Origin: Rhodococcoides fascians A44A
Lineage (GTDB): Bacteria; Actinomycetota; Actinomycetes; Mycobacteriales; Mycobacteriaceae
Length of the DNA: 64,000 bases
Reading direction: 5' to 3'
NCBI RefSeq assembly: GCF_000760735.1
Contig: NZ_JMEX01000008.1
Coordinates: 164,845-228,844, forward strand
Shown here: piece by piece, positions 10,051 to 17,635 of the stretch
How positions within the stretch are numbered: position 1 is the stretch's first letter
Layout: every line of letters begins with the position of its first letter
Translations under genes and position numbers: made by a program
The notes under the pieces: model-generated
Databases searched by the model: none
What the model was told of the DNA's origin: nothing
What the model saw: the letters and a program-made list of their open reading frames with translations, nothing else

Positions 10051-10563
10051 TCAGGCCGTTTCGAGGGTCGTGTGCACCGGCGTCCGGTTGCGTGTGAGAT
10101 CGAGGACCGGGCAGTGCGCGTCCACCGCTTCCTGCAGTTCCTCGTAGCGCTCACGCGATTCCGGCCCGGTGACCTTGACGATCACTCGGACCTCGCCGAA
10201 CCCGGCCCGAACCGAGTCGTCGAAGCCGAAGAAGCCCCGAACGTCGAGGTCACCCTCGGCACGCGCGGTGATGTCGTCGACCGCGATACCGAGCTTGTCC
10301 GCCCAGACCCGGTAGGTCACGACCTGGCAGGACAGCAGAGACGCCAGGTAGTACTCGACGGGGTTGGCCGCGGTGTTCTCGCCGCCGAGGGCGGGCGGTT
10401 CGTCCACCTCGACACTGAACTTGCCGAGCGTGACCGTGCTGGCGACGGCATCGTGCGCGGCTGCGGATGCACGGAAGACGACGAGGGCGTTGTGTGGATC
10501 GGCGTCGACTGCGTTCTTGGTTGCGCTGGTGACGGATCCGAGGTGCGACAGAGCTGTGGACAT
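10051..10563 (-). CDS. OsmC-family peroxiredoxin-like protein
   Basis: 170 aa. OsmC/Ohr fold proteins reduce organic hydroperoxides through two cysteines; both are present here: Cys79 in LLSCQVVTYR and Cys151 in AHCPVLDLT. The family motif NPVEYYLAS precedes the first. The start ATG at 10561-10563 has a strong AAGGGGA ribosome site 6 bases upstream. Placed first after the leader peptide in the sulfur unit, it may use mycothiol or another low-molecular-weight thiol, or process sulfide or persulfide species (inference from context). Confidence 0.88.
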   Translation of the reverse strand: MSTALSHLGSVTSATKNAVDADPHNALVVFRASAAAHDAVASTVTLGKFSVEVDEPPALGGENTAANPVEYYLASLLSCQVVTYRVWADKLGIAVDDITARAEGDLDVRGFFGFDDSVRAGFGEVRVIVKVTGPESRERYEELQEAVDAHCPVLDLTRNRTPVHTTLETA

Positions 10564-10597
10564 GACTGTCCCCTTCGTGAGGTGTGTTGGGTGCTGA

Positions 10598-10616
10598 CCT
10601 GATTGGTTGGATCAGG
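10598..10616 (-). promoter_or_regulatory. Stem-loop overlapping the leader-peptide stop codon
   Basis: On the minus strand CCTGAT, a 7-base loop and ATCAGG form a perfect 6-bp stem. The left arm contains the TGA stop (10612-10614) of the leader peptide and the hairpin ends 34 bases before the osmC start. A ribosome stalled on the Cys codons would sit just upstream of it. This is a plausible but weak attenuation element; no run of U follows. Confidence 0.4.
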
Positions 10617-10704
10617 ACGCGCAACAACGCGAAGAGCAGACCAGTCCGAAATCGACGGTGCGACGCCTCACCAGCACATCGGCTGTCACGTGGGTCGCAG
10701 TCAC
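10612..10704 (-). CDS. Cysteine-rich leader peptide upstream of osmC-metY
   Basis: 30 codons from GTG 10702-10704, ending RRRTVDFGLVCSSRCCAS. The RRR-x-VD-x-x-x-V-C...C pattern is the hallmark of the actinobacterial leader peptides found upstream of sulfur-metabolism genes, where Cys codons near the 3' end sense cysteinyl-tRNA (polycysteine uORFs of mycobacteria). Three of the last six residues are Cys. Its GTG overlaps the stop of the MerR-clamp gene (GTGA); GTG codons at 10689 and 10677 are alternative starts. The stop lies 48 bases before osmC. Codon use is ordinary for the window. The function is inferred from motif and context. Confidence 0.8.
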   Translation of the reverse strand: MTATHVTADVLVRRRTVDFGLVCSSRCCAS

Positions 10705-11711
10705 GAACGCGACAGTAGCAGCTTCCGGTCGACGGGCATCGCGAGAGTGGTGAGGTCGCCGCTGTCCGCGGAGCGAATCACCACCGGGTACTCCGGACCC
10801 GACACGTCGATCATGACGTCGGGGCCGAGCGCTGCCACGACGGCCGGGTACAGGGTGGTCACGGCGAACGCCATGTCCACGTCGGGTCCGGACACGGTTG
10901 CATCCATGTCGGACGTGGTGAAATCGATGTACTCGTTCTCGGTGTCGAGCATGGACAGCAACGTCGACTTGGCGACGACCATCCGGGTGGTGACGTCCGG
11001 CAGCGCGCCGAGCAGTGCGCGGTAGTCCGGAAACTCGGCCGCAAGGATGCGGGCACGGTCGTCGCCCGGCCGGAAGGTCACCGCCGAGGGGGTGCGATCC
11101 ACCTGCACTCGATGGTGCTGCCTGATGGATTGGACCGCGGACCGCAGATCGTCCCCGTCGACCACTGCGGTCCATTCGGGCTCGGTTGCAACCGCTTTCG
11201 CCACCAGCGACCGGGACACCAACCTGAATCGATCGGTCGCGGTCATGGTCAGCGTGTCGTCCCGCCATTCCAGGTACACCCCGGCGAGAACGGGATGCTC
11301 GGGGTGATGCGACGTCGCGGTGAGGGTCTGATCGAGTGCGGCGGCGAGGACCGGGCCGTTGACAGTGAACATTGGCTTCCTGCTTTCGGTGTCGAGTGTT
11401 GCGTGTACGGCGGTGGCGGAACGGGCCGCCAGCCGCGCCTGATCGGTCAGGGTGCTCACGTGCCGATCGATCGGTGAGGCGTCGCCGGCGAGGACCGACT
11501 CGATCATGTCCAACGGCATGTCGATCTGCCGCAGGCTCCGGATCACCTCGGCCTGCTCGAGCTGCCCCGGCGCGTAGTAGCGGTAGCCGGTGGTCTCGTC
11601 GATCCTGGCGGGCTCCAGGAGAGACGAGTCCGCGTAGAAGCGCAGGGCACCGGGGGTCAACCCTGTTGCGCGGGCGAATGCGCCGATTGTCATCAATTCC
11701 GATGTGGTCAC
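10701..11711 (-). CDS. MerR-family regulator fused to a DnaN (beta sliding clamp)-like domain
   Basis: 336 aa. Residues 1-80 are a MerR winged helix (LMTIGAFARATGLTPGALRFYADSSLL, RYYAPGQLEQAE). From about residue 115 the sequence reads VNGPVLAAALDQTL, HPVLAGVYLEWRDDTLTMTATD and RFRLVSRSL, the pattern of a beta-clamp domain (LPVLSGVLLEA...LTLTATD in DnaN). A second clamp-like half follows (RARILAAEFPDY, STLLSMLD). I know proteins of this kind only as 'DNA polymerase III subunit beta family' annotations in actinomycetes; the role of the clamp part is undescribed as far as I know. Start GTG 11711; an ATG at 11693 is possible. It is the first gene of the unit containing the leader peptide. Confidence 0.82.
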   Translation of the reverse strand: MTTSELMTIGAFARATGLTPGALRFYADSSLLEPARIDETTGYRYYAPGQLEQAEVIRSLRQIDMPLDMIESVLAGDASPIDRHVSTLTDQARLAARSATAVHATLDTESRKPMFTVNGPVLAAALDQTLTATSHHPEHPVLAGVYLEWRDDTLTMTATDRFRLVSRSLVAKAVATEPEWTAVVDGDDLRSAVQSIRQHHRVQVDRTPSAVTFRPGDDRARILAAEFPDYRALLGALPDVTTRMVVAKSTLLSMLDTENEYIDFTTSDMDATVSGPDVDMAFAVTTLYPAVVAALGPDVMIDVSGPEYPVVIRSADSGDLTTLAMPVDRKLLLSRS

Positions 11712-11798
11712 GAGCCCATCCTGGGGTCTCCGGTCGATCGAAGGTCAAGCGTGGTTCTTCACCGTCGGCTCGAACGGACCTGCCGGTACATTCAAAGG

Positions 11799-12398
11799 AT
11801 GAGCATCGAGGTCCCCACCGCCCCGCAACGCGGTCGCCGACGCGTCGGCCGCTGGTTCGTGGCGTTCGTCGCGGTCGTCGTGGTGGTGGCGGGCGCCGTG
11901 CTGTGGTCGGCCCCGAGCCGGTACCTGCCGTGGGACACGACGCCGTTTCCCGACGTCGACACGTCCGCGCTCACTGCCGAGCAGGCGGCCGTCGTCGACC
12001 TCACTCGGGCGGAGCACGAACGGCAACGCCCCGGCACCTTCTACTCCGAGGGCGTCGAGGAGGCCTGGTGCGCGAACTTCGTCAGCTGGATCATGCGTGA
12101 AGCGGGCCGCCCGCTGAGCAACCCGCATTCCGGCAGTTGGCGCATCCCCGGGGTGTACACGTTGACCGAGTACTACCAGCAGCAGGGCACGTTCGAGCCC
12201 AAGGGTTACGTCCCCTCCGTCGGCGACGTCGTGCTGTACGACAACAGCAGCTGGGTCGGCCAGCACACCAACATCGTCGTGGCGGTCGACGGAGACACCG
12301 CAACGACGGTGGGAGGCAACGAACTCGGAAAGATTCGTGTGCACTCCGTCGACGTTCTGTCCGATTCTGCGATAGTCGGTTTCGGCCGACTTTCCTAG
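11799..12398 (+). CDS. Membrane-anchored CHAP-domain amidase/peptidase
   Basis: 199 aa. One N-terminal membrane segment (about residues 22-42, WFVAFVAVVVVVAGAVLW) after a basic RRRVGR stretch, then an extracytoplasmic CHAP domain: nucleophile Cys in EEAWCANFVSWIMREAG and catalytic His in GQHTNIVVAVDG. CHAP enzymes cleave peptidoglycan stem or cross-bridge peptides; the single anchor fits a cell-wall remodelling role. The start ATG at 11799 removes a poorly coding upstream extension. Its TAG shares the four bases CTAG (12395-12398) with the stop of the convergent fadD36. Confidence 0.82.
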   Translation: MSIEVPTAPQRGRRRVGRWFVAFVAVVVVVAGAVLWSAPSRYLPWDTTPFPDVDTSALTAEQAAVVDLTRAEHERQRPGTFYSEGVEEAWCANFVSWIMREAGRPLSNPHSGSWRIPGVYTLTEYYQQQGTFEPKGYVPSVGDVVLYDNSSWVGQHTNIVVAVDGDTATTVGGNELGKIRVHSVDVLSDSAIVGFGRLS

Positions 12399-13795
12399 CT
12401 GAGCTGCTTCTTCTGCACTTTCCCCATCGCATTCCGCGGTAGCGAATCCACGACACGAATTTCCCTGGGCCGCTTGTGGTTCGACAATTCGGACGCCACC
12501 AGGTCGATCAACACCGTCGGCTCCACACCCGTCCCGACGACGAATGCAACGATTCTCTGCCCCAGGTCTTCGTCCGGAAGCCCCACCACGGCCACCTCGT
12601 CGACCGTCGCGTGACCGAGCAGTACCGTCTCGATCTCCCCTGCCCCGACGCGATAACCGCCGGACTTGATCAGATCCGTCGACGCGCGGCCGACGATTCG
12701 GTGGAAGCCGTCGGGCTCGATCACCGCGACATCCCCGGTGTCGAACCAGCCGTCGGCAGTGAAGGACTCGGCCGTTGCCTCGGGGTTGTTCAGGTAGCCG
12801 TCGAACACCATCGGTCCGCGGACCTGGAGCGCACCGATGGAGTCACCGTCGTGCGGCAGCACCGCACCGTCCTCGCCCACCAACCGGGTATCGACGCCGG
12901 CAACGGGAAGACCCACCGATCCCGGCCTGCGTTCTCCGTCGGCACGCGTCGACAGTGTGATCAGCGTTTCGCTCATGCCGTACCGCTCGACCGGTGCCTG
13001 ACCGGTCAACTCGCGCAGTTTCTCGAACACGGGTACCGGCAACGGCGCGCTCCCCGATACCAGCAGACGAGCACCGGACAGTGCGCGAGCGGAGTCGGCG
13101 TCCGCGGCGACCCTCGACCAGACAGTCGGAACTCCGAAGTAGAGCGAGCCACCCGCGGCGGCGTACAGCTCCGGCGTCGGCTTGCCGGTGTGGATCACGG
13201 GGCTTCCCACCCGGAGCGGTCCCAGCAGACCGAGAATCAGTCCGTGTACGTGGAACAGCGGAAGACCGTGCACCAGTGTGTCTTTCCACGTCCATTGCCA
13301 GGCCTCGGCGAGGGCGTCGATTCCCGCCGCGATGGCCTCACGCGAGAGGAGCACGCCCTTCGGTGGGCCGGTGGTGCCCGAGGTGTAGAGAACGAACGCC
13401 GTCGACGACGGATGCGGGTCCGGGTAGCTGTGCCACGACCGAGCGTGTTGACGCACGGGCAGCACCTGTAACCCGGCGGTGTCGTCGGGAGCGGCTCCGA
13501 GCCACGCCTGGGCACCGGAGTCTCGAAGAATGTGAGCCCGTTCCGCCGGCCCCGCGTCCGGGGGCACGGGAACGATCGTCACGCCTGCGATCAGACAACC
13601 GACCACTGCCAGCACCGTCTTCACCGACGGCGTCGCCAGCACGGCAAGCCGGTCCGCCTGGGCGACACGCTCCGCCACCGACGTCGCCGCCCCGAGAATG
13701 TCTCCTCGTGACAGCGAGACTCCGTCGATGGTGACGGCGTCGGGAATATCGTCTCCGCGCGCAACGGCGAGTGGGTTCAGTGAACGAAGCAGCAC
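12395..13795 (-). CDS. fadD36: FadD36/MatB-type acyl-CoA (malonyl-CoA-like) synthetase
   Basis: 466 aa. Adenylate-forming enzyme: P-loop VLYTSGTTGPPKG, YGMSET, WFDTGDVAV, GRASTDLIKSGGYRVGAGEIE and the C-terminal catalytic Lys in PRNAMGKVQKKQ. The short length and LLRSLNP start match FadD36 of mycobacteria, whose close relatives are malonyl-CoA synthetases. The GTG at 13793-13795 (LLRSLNP follows) is preferred to the ATG at 13810, which would leave only 2 bases to the divergent gene. Substrate (malonate, methylmalonate or a short or branched acid) is uncertain. Confidence 0.85.
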   Translation of the reverse strand: MLLRSLNPLAVARGDDIPDAVTIDGVSLSRGDILGAATSVAERVAQADRLAVLATPSVKTVLAVVGCLIAGVTIVPVPPDAGPAERAHILRDSGAQAWLGAAPDDTAGLQVLPVRQHARSWHSYPDPHPSSTAFVLYTSGTTGPPKGVLLSREAIAAGIDALAEAWQWTWKDTLVHGLPLFHVHGLILGLLGPLRVGSPVIHTGKPTPELYAAAGGSLYFGVPTVWSRVAADADSARALSGARLLVSGSAPLPVPVFEKLRELTGQAPVERYGMSETLITLSTRADGERRPGSVGLPVAGVDTRLVGEDGAVLPHDGDSIGALQVRGPMVFDGYLNNPEATAESFTADGWFDTGDVAVIEPDGFHRIVGRASTDLIKSGGYRVGAGEIETVLLGHATVDEVAVVGLPDEDLGQRIVAFVVGTGVEPTVLIDLVASELSNHKRPREIRVVDSLPRNAMGKVQKKQLS

Positions 13796-13812
13796 ATGGT
13801 TACCGTACATAC

Positions 13813-14217
13813 ATGGACGCCGATGGAATCGACTCCGGCGACTACGCCGAGTATTTGACGGTCCCGGCCGGCAGCTTGCAACCCGGGGTGTACCTCATCG
13901 GCACCGACGCCGAACAGGACGTCGATACCGACGAGGAGTCGGACGAACTGGCGGACGACACCGCCGACGACGACGATCTCGACTTCGACCATGTCACCGA
14001 CAGTGCGCCGCGGCTTGTGTATTCGGTGCAGTCCGACGATTTCTGGACACGCGTCGAACTTGCCGACCTTCGGGCCGGGCAACTCTACGAGGAGCAGTTC
14101 GCCCGCAACCCGTCCACGAACACCGAACCGAAGAGGTTCACGACGGTCGAGGCGTTCGGCAGCACCGAGCTGGTGTACATCCTGCGTATCAGGCGCGGCG
14201 GCTGGGATGTCGGTTAG
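13813..14217 (+). CDS. Acidic hypothetical protein
   Basis: 134 aa. Very acidic, with a run of Asp/Glu around residues 35-62 (DVDTDEESDELADDTADDDD), flanked by ordered-looking segments: PAGSLQPGVYLIGTD before it, and PRLVYSVQSDDFWTRVELADL and TVEAFGSTELVYILRIRR after it. No family recognised. It starts 17 bases from the divergent fadD36 and its 3' end overlaps the convergent merR gene by 29 bases. Third-position GC is high, as for its neighbours, so it is probably real. The acidic linker suggests two short beta modules joined by a flexible spacer. Confidence 0.6.
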   Translation: MDADGIDSGDYAEYLTVPAGSLQPGVYLIGTDAEQDVDTDEESDELADDTADDDDLDFDHVTDSAPRLVYSVQSDDFWTRVELADLRAGQLYEEQFARNPSTNTEPKRFTTVEAFGSTELVYILRIRRGGWDVG

Positions 14218-14578
14218 CGGCCAGAACCGCGGTCAACTCCTCGGCGTACGCCAGCTTCTTCCGCAGGTTCGCGCACGCTGCCTCGGCCCTGGCATGGCAT
14301 TCGTCGACGAAAGCGCCTGCCTCCTGGGCGTCGTCGCCGCCCGACTCGATGGTGTCCAGCGAGGCCAGTAGTCTGCTCATCTCGTCGAGCGTGAATTCGA
14401 GTGGTTTCATGCGCCGAATCACCAGCAGTCGCTCGACGTCAGTGTCGGTGTACAACCTGAACCCGCCGGCGCTGCGCTCCGACGGCGGCACCAAGCCCAC
14501 CTCGTCGTAGTGGCGGAGCGTTCTGATGGACAAGCCGGTACGTTCGGCGACTTCACCGATCTGCATGTGCGCAGCCAT
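14189..14578 (-). CDS. MerR-family regulator paired with SulP
   Basis: 129 aa. N-terminal winged helix MQIGEVAERTGLSIRTLRHYDEVGLV and RLYTDTDVERL, then a short dimerisation helix. There is no large ligand domain; two Cys in VDECHARAEAAC are spaced C-x7-C, as in some metal sensors, but may be coincidental. It lies 3 bases downstream of sulP on the same strand, so it is the second gene of a self-regulated pair. A perfect 26-bp palindrome of MerR type precedes sulP. Start ATG at 14576-14578; a second ATG at 14566 is possible. Confidence 0.87.
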   Translation of the reverse strand: MAAHMQIGEVAERTGLSIRTLRHYDEVGLVPPSERSAGGFRLYTDTDVERLLVIRRMKPLEFTLDEMSRLLASLDTIESGGDDAQEAGAFVDECHARAEAACANLRKKLAYAEELTAVLAANRHPSRRA

Positions 14579-14581
14579 GAT

Positions 14582-16054
14582 TCAGCCTTCTCCGCCGAGG
14601 CGTCCGGTCAGTCGATCATGCCTTTCCTTGCTTGCCCCGGCCAGTCCGACGATGGAGACGTGCGTGCCGTACTTGGCGTATTTCGTCGTCACGGCATCGA
14701 GGGTAGCAACGGTCGACGCATCCCAGATGTGCGCGTCGGACAGGTCGATGACGACGTTGGCCGGGTCTGTCGCGTAGTCGAACTGGTGGATCAGGTCGTT
14801 GCTCGACGCGAAGAACAGTTCGCCGCGTACGCCGTAGACCCGAGTGTCGTCGTCGGGATGCGCGATCTCGACGACCTCCGTGACGTGCGCGACGCGACGT
14901 GCGAACAGGATCATCGCGACGACGACACCGACGATGACGCCGTAGGCCAGATTGTCGGTGGCGACCGTGACCGCCACCGTCGCCACCATCACGGCGGTTT
15001 CGCTGAGCGGCATGCGGCGCAGGGTTTTCGGCGCGATCGAGTGCCAGTCGAACGTCGCGAAGCAGACCATGATCATGACGGCTCCGAGAACGGCCATCGG
15101 TATGCGCGCGACGACGTCGCCGAAGACCACCACGAGGACGAGCAGGAACGCTCCCGCGAGGAACGTCGAAATCCTCGTCCGGGCTCCGGAGATCTTCACG
15201 TTGATCATCGTCTGGCCGATCAATGCGCACCCGCCCATGCCTCCGAACGCGCCGGTCACGATGTTAGCGACACCGAGCCCGGCGCCTTCCCTCGTCTTGT
15301 TCGACGGTGTGTCGGTCACGTCGTCGACGAGTTTCGCGGTCAACAGGGATTCGAGCAGTCCCACGAGCGCCATGGCGAAAGCGAAGGGCGCGATGATCTT
15401 CAGCGTCTCGAGGTTCATCGGAAGGTCCGGGAAGAACAGCGACGGCAGCGACGACGGCAACTCCCCTTCGTCGCCGACGTTCGGGACCTGAACTCCGAAC
15501 ACGATGGTGACGACGGTCAGAGCCGCGACGGCAACCAGCGGCGCCGGAATCGCGGTGGTGAGTCGGGGCAGAACCACCATGATGACGATCGCGGCCGCGG
15601 CGATCGGAAACACCAGCCACGACACGTCGACGAAGTATCGGATCTGGGCGATGAAGATCAGGATCGCCAGCGCGTTGACGAATCCGACCATGACGCTGCG
15701 GGGAATGAACCTCATCAGCTTCACTGCCCCGAACGCGGTGAGGACGATCTGCATCAGTCCACCGAGCAAGACCGTCGCGACCAGATAGTCGAGACCGTAC
15801 TTCGGGACGATCGGGGCGATGACCAGTGCGACGGAACCCGTCGCGGCGGAGATCATTGCGGTTCTGCCGCCGACGATCGCGATGGTGACGGCCATCGTGA
15901 AGGCGGAGAACAGACCGACTCGCGGATCGACACCGGCGATGATCGAGAACGAAATCGCCTCGGGAATCAACGCCAAGGCAACGACGAGTCCGGCGAGGAT
16001 CTCGGTTTTGAGGATCTTGGGTGAACGCAGAGCGCTCAGTACGTCGGTCGGCAC
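14582..16054 (-). CDS. SulP-family anion transporter with STAS domain
   Basis: 490 aa. About 11-12 membrane helices followed by a C-terminal STAS domain (RGELFFASSNDLIHQF, VVIDLSDAHIWDASTVATLD). SulP proteins carry sulfate, bicarbonate or other anions; the signature GLFSAFTMAV and the region ISFSIIAGVDPRVG match. Substrate cannot be told: the short form with a MerR partner is often called sulfate permease, but bicarbonate is as likely. The GTG start (16052-16054) lies only 8 bases from the operator palindrome, so the mRNA is probably leaderless. Confidence 0.88.
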   Translation of the reverse strand: MPTDVLSALRSPKILKTEILAGLVVALALIPEAISFSIIAGVDPRVGLFSAFTMAVTIAIVGGRTAMISAATGSVALVIAPIVPKYGLDYLVATVLLGGLMQIVLTAFGAVKLMRFIPRSVMVGFVNALAILIFIAQIRYFVDVSWLVFPIAAAAIVIMVVLPRLTTAIPAPLVAVAALTVVTIVFGVQVPNVGDEGELPSSLPSLFFPDLPMNLETLKIIAPFAFAMALVGLLESLLTAKLVDDVTDTPSNKTREGAGLGVANIVTGAFGGMGGCALIGQTMINVKISGARTRISTFLAGAFLLVLVVVFGDVVARIPMAVLGAVMIMVCFATFDWHSIAPKTLRRMPLSETAVMVATVAVTVATDNLAYGVIVGVVVAMILFARRVAHVTEVVEIAHPDDDTRVYGVRGELFFASSNDLIHQFDYATDPANVVIDLSDAHIWDASTVATLDAVTTKYAKYGTHVSIVGLAGASKERHDRLTGRLGGEG

Positions 16055-16062
16055 GTAGCGCT

Positions 16063-16088
16063 ACTCTACCCTCACGTGAGGGTAGAGT
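16063..16088. promoter_or_regulatory. Perfect 26-bp palindrome, MerR operator for sulP-merR
   Basis: Two 13-base arms with no spacer, centre at 16075/16076, core CCCTCACGTGAGGG. This is the typical actinobacterial MerR box, which sits in the spacer of a promoter with extended -35/-10 distance. Reading the minus strand, TAGAGT (16063-16068) would be the -10 and would put transcription start at or just before the sulP GTG. The dapC stop lies only 7 bases away on the other side. Confidence 0.8.
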
Positions 16089-16094
16089 TCGACG

Positions 16095-17198
16095 TCAGGA
16101 GAGCAACCGCTCCGCTGCCGCGTGGATTCTCTCGTCGGTGGCCGTCAGCGCAATGCGCACATGCCGGGTCCCGCCCGGGCCGTAGAACTCCCCCGGCGCA
16201 GCAAGGATGCCCCGTTCGGCGAGCCAGTCGACCGTGTCACGGCAGTACTCGCCACGCGTCGCCCACAGGTACAGACCGGCCTCGGAGTGGTCGACGGTGA
16301 ATCCGGCCTTCTCGACGGCAGACTTCAGTTCGGTGCGGCGTGCACGGTATCGCTCACGCTGCTCGTTCTCGTGCGCGTCGTCGTCCAAGGCCGCGGTCAT
16401 GGCCGCCTGCACCGGAAGAGGCACCATCATGCCTGCGTGCTTACGCACTTCGAGCAGATCCTTCACCAGCACCGGGTCACCGGTCACGAACCCGGCACGG
16501 TAGCTGGCCAGGTTCGACGTCTTGGACAGCGAATGCACGGCCAGAAGGTTGGTGTGGTCTCCGTCGGACACACGCGGGTCGAGGACGGACACAGCCTCCG
16601 CCTCCCACGTCAGACCGAGGTAGCACTCGTCGGACACGACGACGGCACCCCGCTCCCGCGCCCACGCGACCACCTTCCGCAGGTGATCGACCGGCAGCAC
16701 TTTGCCGGTGGGGTTGGACGGCGAGTTCACGAAGACCAGGGACGCGTTCTCGGGCCCGAGACGGTTGAGCCCGTCGGCCCGGGTGACGCGCGCGCCGGCG
16801 AGCAGAGCGCCGACCTCGTACGTCGGGTAGGCGAGTTCCGGGATCACCACGAGATCGTCGGCGCCGAGGCCGAGCAGCTTCGGCAACCAGGCGATCATTT
16901 CCTTGGTACCGATGGCCGGGAGCACCGCGGACGGGTCGATACCGGTGACTCCGTAGCGGCGAGCCAACGACTCGGCTGCTGCGCTCCGCAGCGCATCCGT
17001 TCCCAGGGTCGTCGGGTAGCCGGGCTGGTCCGAGACCGAGTTCAGAGCGTCACGGATGATCGGAGCGACGGGGTCGACCGGAGTGCCCACCGACAGATTG
17101 ACGATGCCGTCCGGGTGCGCCGACGCCTTGTCCTTGGCCGCGGTCAGCGAATCCCACGGAAAATCCGGGAGTCCAGCGGCAACGGAGATGCGCGCCAA
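16095..17198 (-). CDS. dapC: N-succinyl-LL-diaminopimelate aminotransferase
   Basis: 367 aa. PLP aminotransferase making N-succinyl-LL-DAP from the keto acid, between DapD and DapE in the pathway. Class I/II fold: NSPSNPTGKV, VVSDECYLGL, PLP lysine Lys226 in HSLSKTSNLASYRAGF, and C-terminal RHVRIALTATDERI. High similarity to mycobacterial DapC over its whole length. No ATG or GTG fits: the frame begins just after the fdxC stop, and the TTG at 17196-17198, 2 bases past that stop, is the best start (ARISVAAGLPDFPWDSL follows). Coupled to fdxC, as in mycobacteria. Confidence 0.92.
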   Translation of the reverse strand: MARISVAAGLPDFPWDSLTAAKDKASAHPDGIVNLSVGTPVDPVAPIIRDALNSVSDQPGYPTTLGTDALRSAAAESLARRYGVTGIDPSAVLPAIGTKEMIAWLPKLLGLGADDLVVIPELAYPTYEVGALLAGARVTRADGLNRLGPENASLVFVNSPSNPTGKVLPVDHLRKVVAWARERGAVVVSDECYLGLTWEAEAVSVLDPRVSDGDHTNLLAVHSLSKTSNLASYRAGFVTGDPVLVKDLLEVRKHAGMMVPLPVQAAMTAALDDDAHENEQRERYRARRTELKSAVEKAGFTVDHSEAGLYLWATRGEYCRDTVDWLAERGILAAPGEFYGPGGTRHVRIALTATDERIHAAAERLLS

Positions 17199-17200
17199 CG

Positions 17201-17524
17201 TCAGTTCTCGGCCATGGGGGGAAGTGCCTTGACGAACGGCGAGTCGTGGTCGACTCGGCCGAGCTTGGCCGCGCCGCCGGGCGAACCGAGTTCGTCGAAG
17301 AAGTCGACGTTGGCGCTGATGTAGCCGTTCCACTGATCCGGAACGTCGTCCTCGTAGAAGATGGCTTCGACCGGGCAGACCGGCTCACAGGCACCGCAGT
17401 CGACGCACTCGTCGGGGTGGATGTACAGCATTCGGTTGCCCTCGTAGATGCAGTCCACCGGGCATTCTTCGATGCATGCCTTGTCCATCACATCCACGCA
17501 CGGTTCCGCAATCGTGTAGGGCAC
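17201..17524 (-). CDS. fdxC: 7Fe ferredoxin (FdxC type)
   Basis: 107 aa. Low-potential electron carrier with one [3Fe-4S] and one [4Fe-4S] cluster: Cys9, Cys17, Cys21 and Cys25 (C-x7-C-x3-CP), then Cys40, 43, 46 and 50 ([13 protein letters not shown]). Length and the C-terminal extension match the mycobacterial 7Fe ferredoxins. GTG start at 17522-17524 behind a strong AGGGAGG site. The 5' leader carries a 7-bp inverted repeat. It is followed at once by dapC. It could serve P450s such as the one at 6.5 kb (inference only). Confidence 0.92.
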   Translation of the reverse strand: MPYTIAEPCVDVMDKACIEECPVDCIYEGNRMLYIHPDECVDCGACEPVCPVEAIFYEDDVPDQWNGYISANVDFFDELGSPGGAAKLGRVDHDSPFVKALPPMAEN

Positions 17525-17553
17525 TGCTGCTCTCCCTCCCTTTCCGCAAAGTC

Positions 17554-17582
17554 GGCGCCACGATCCGATCGAACCTGGCGCC
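17554..17582 (-). promoter_or_regulatory. Inverted repeat in the fdxC leader
   Basis: GGCGCCA and TGGCGCC form a perfect 7-bp stem with a 15-base loop, 30-58 bases upstream of the fdxC start and upstream of its ribosome site. A possible promoter (TTGTCG, 16 bases, TACTAG on the minus strand) lies further upstream, so the stem would be in the 5' leader. It could be an operator or an RNA element; weak evidence. Confidence 0.35.
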
Positions 17583-17635
17583 CTGAAGATCCTAGTATCG
17601 CGCCGGAGAATTCCGACAACCAGCGCAGGGTGTCC

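Noticed and set aside
14510..16024. 504-aa plus-strand open frame across sulP
   Set aside because: Highly repetitive charged composition and antisense to a clear transporter.
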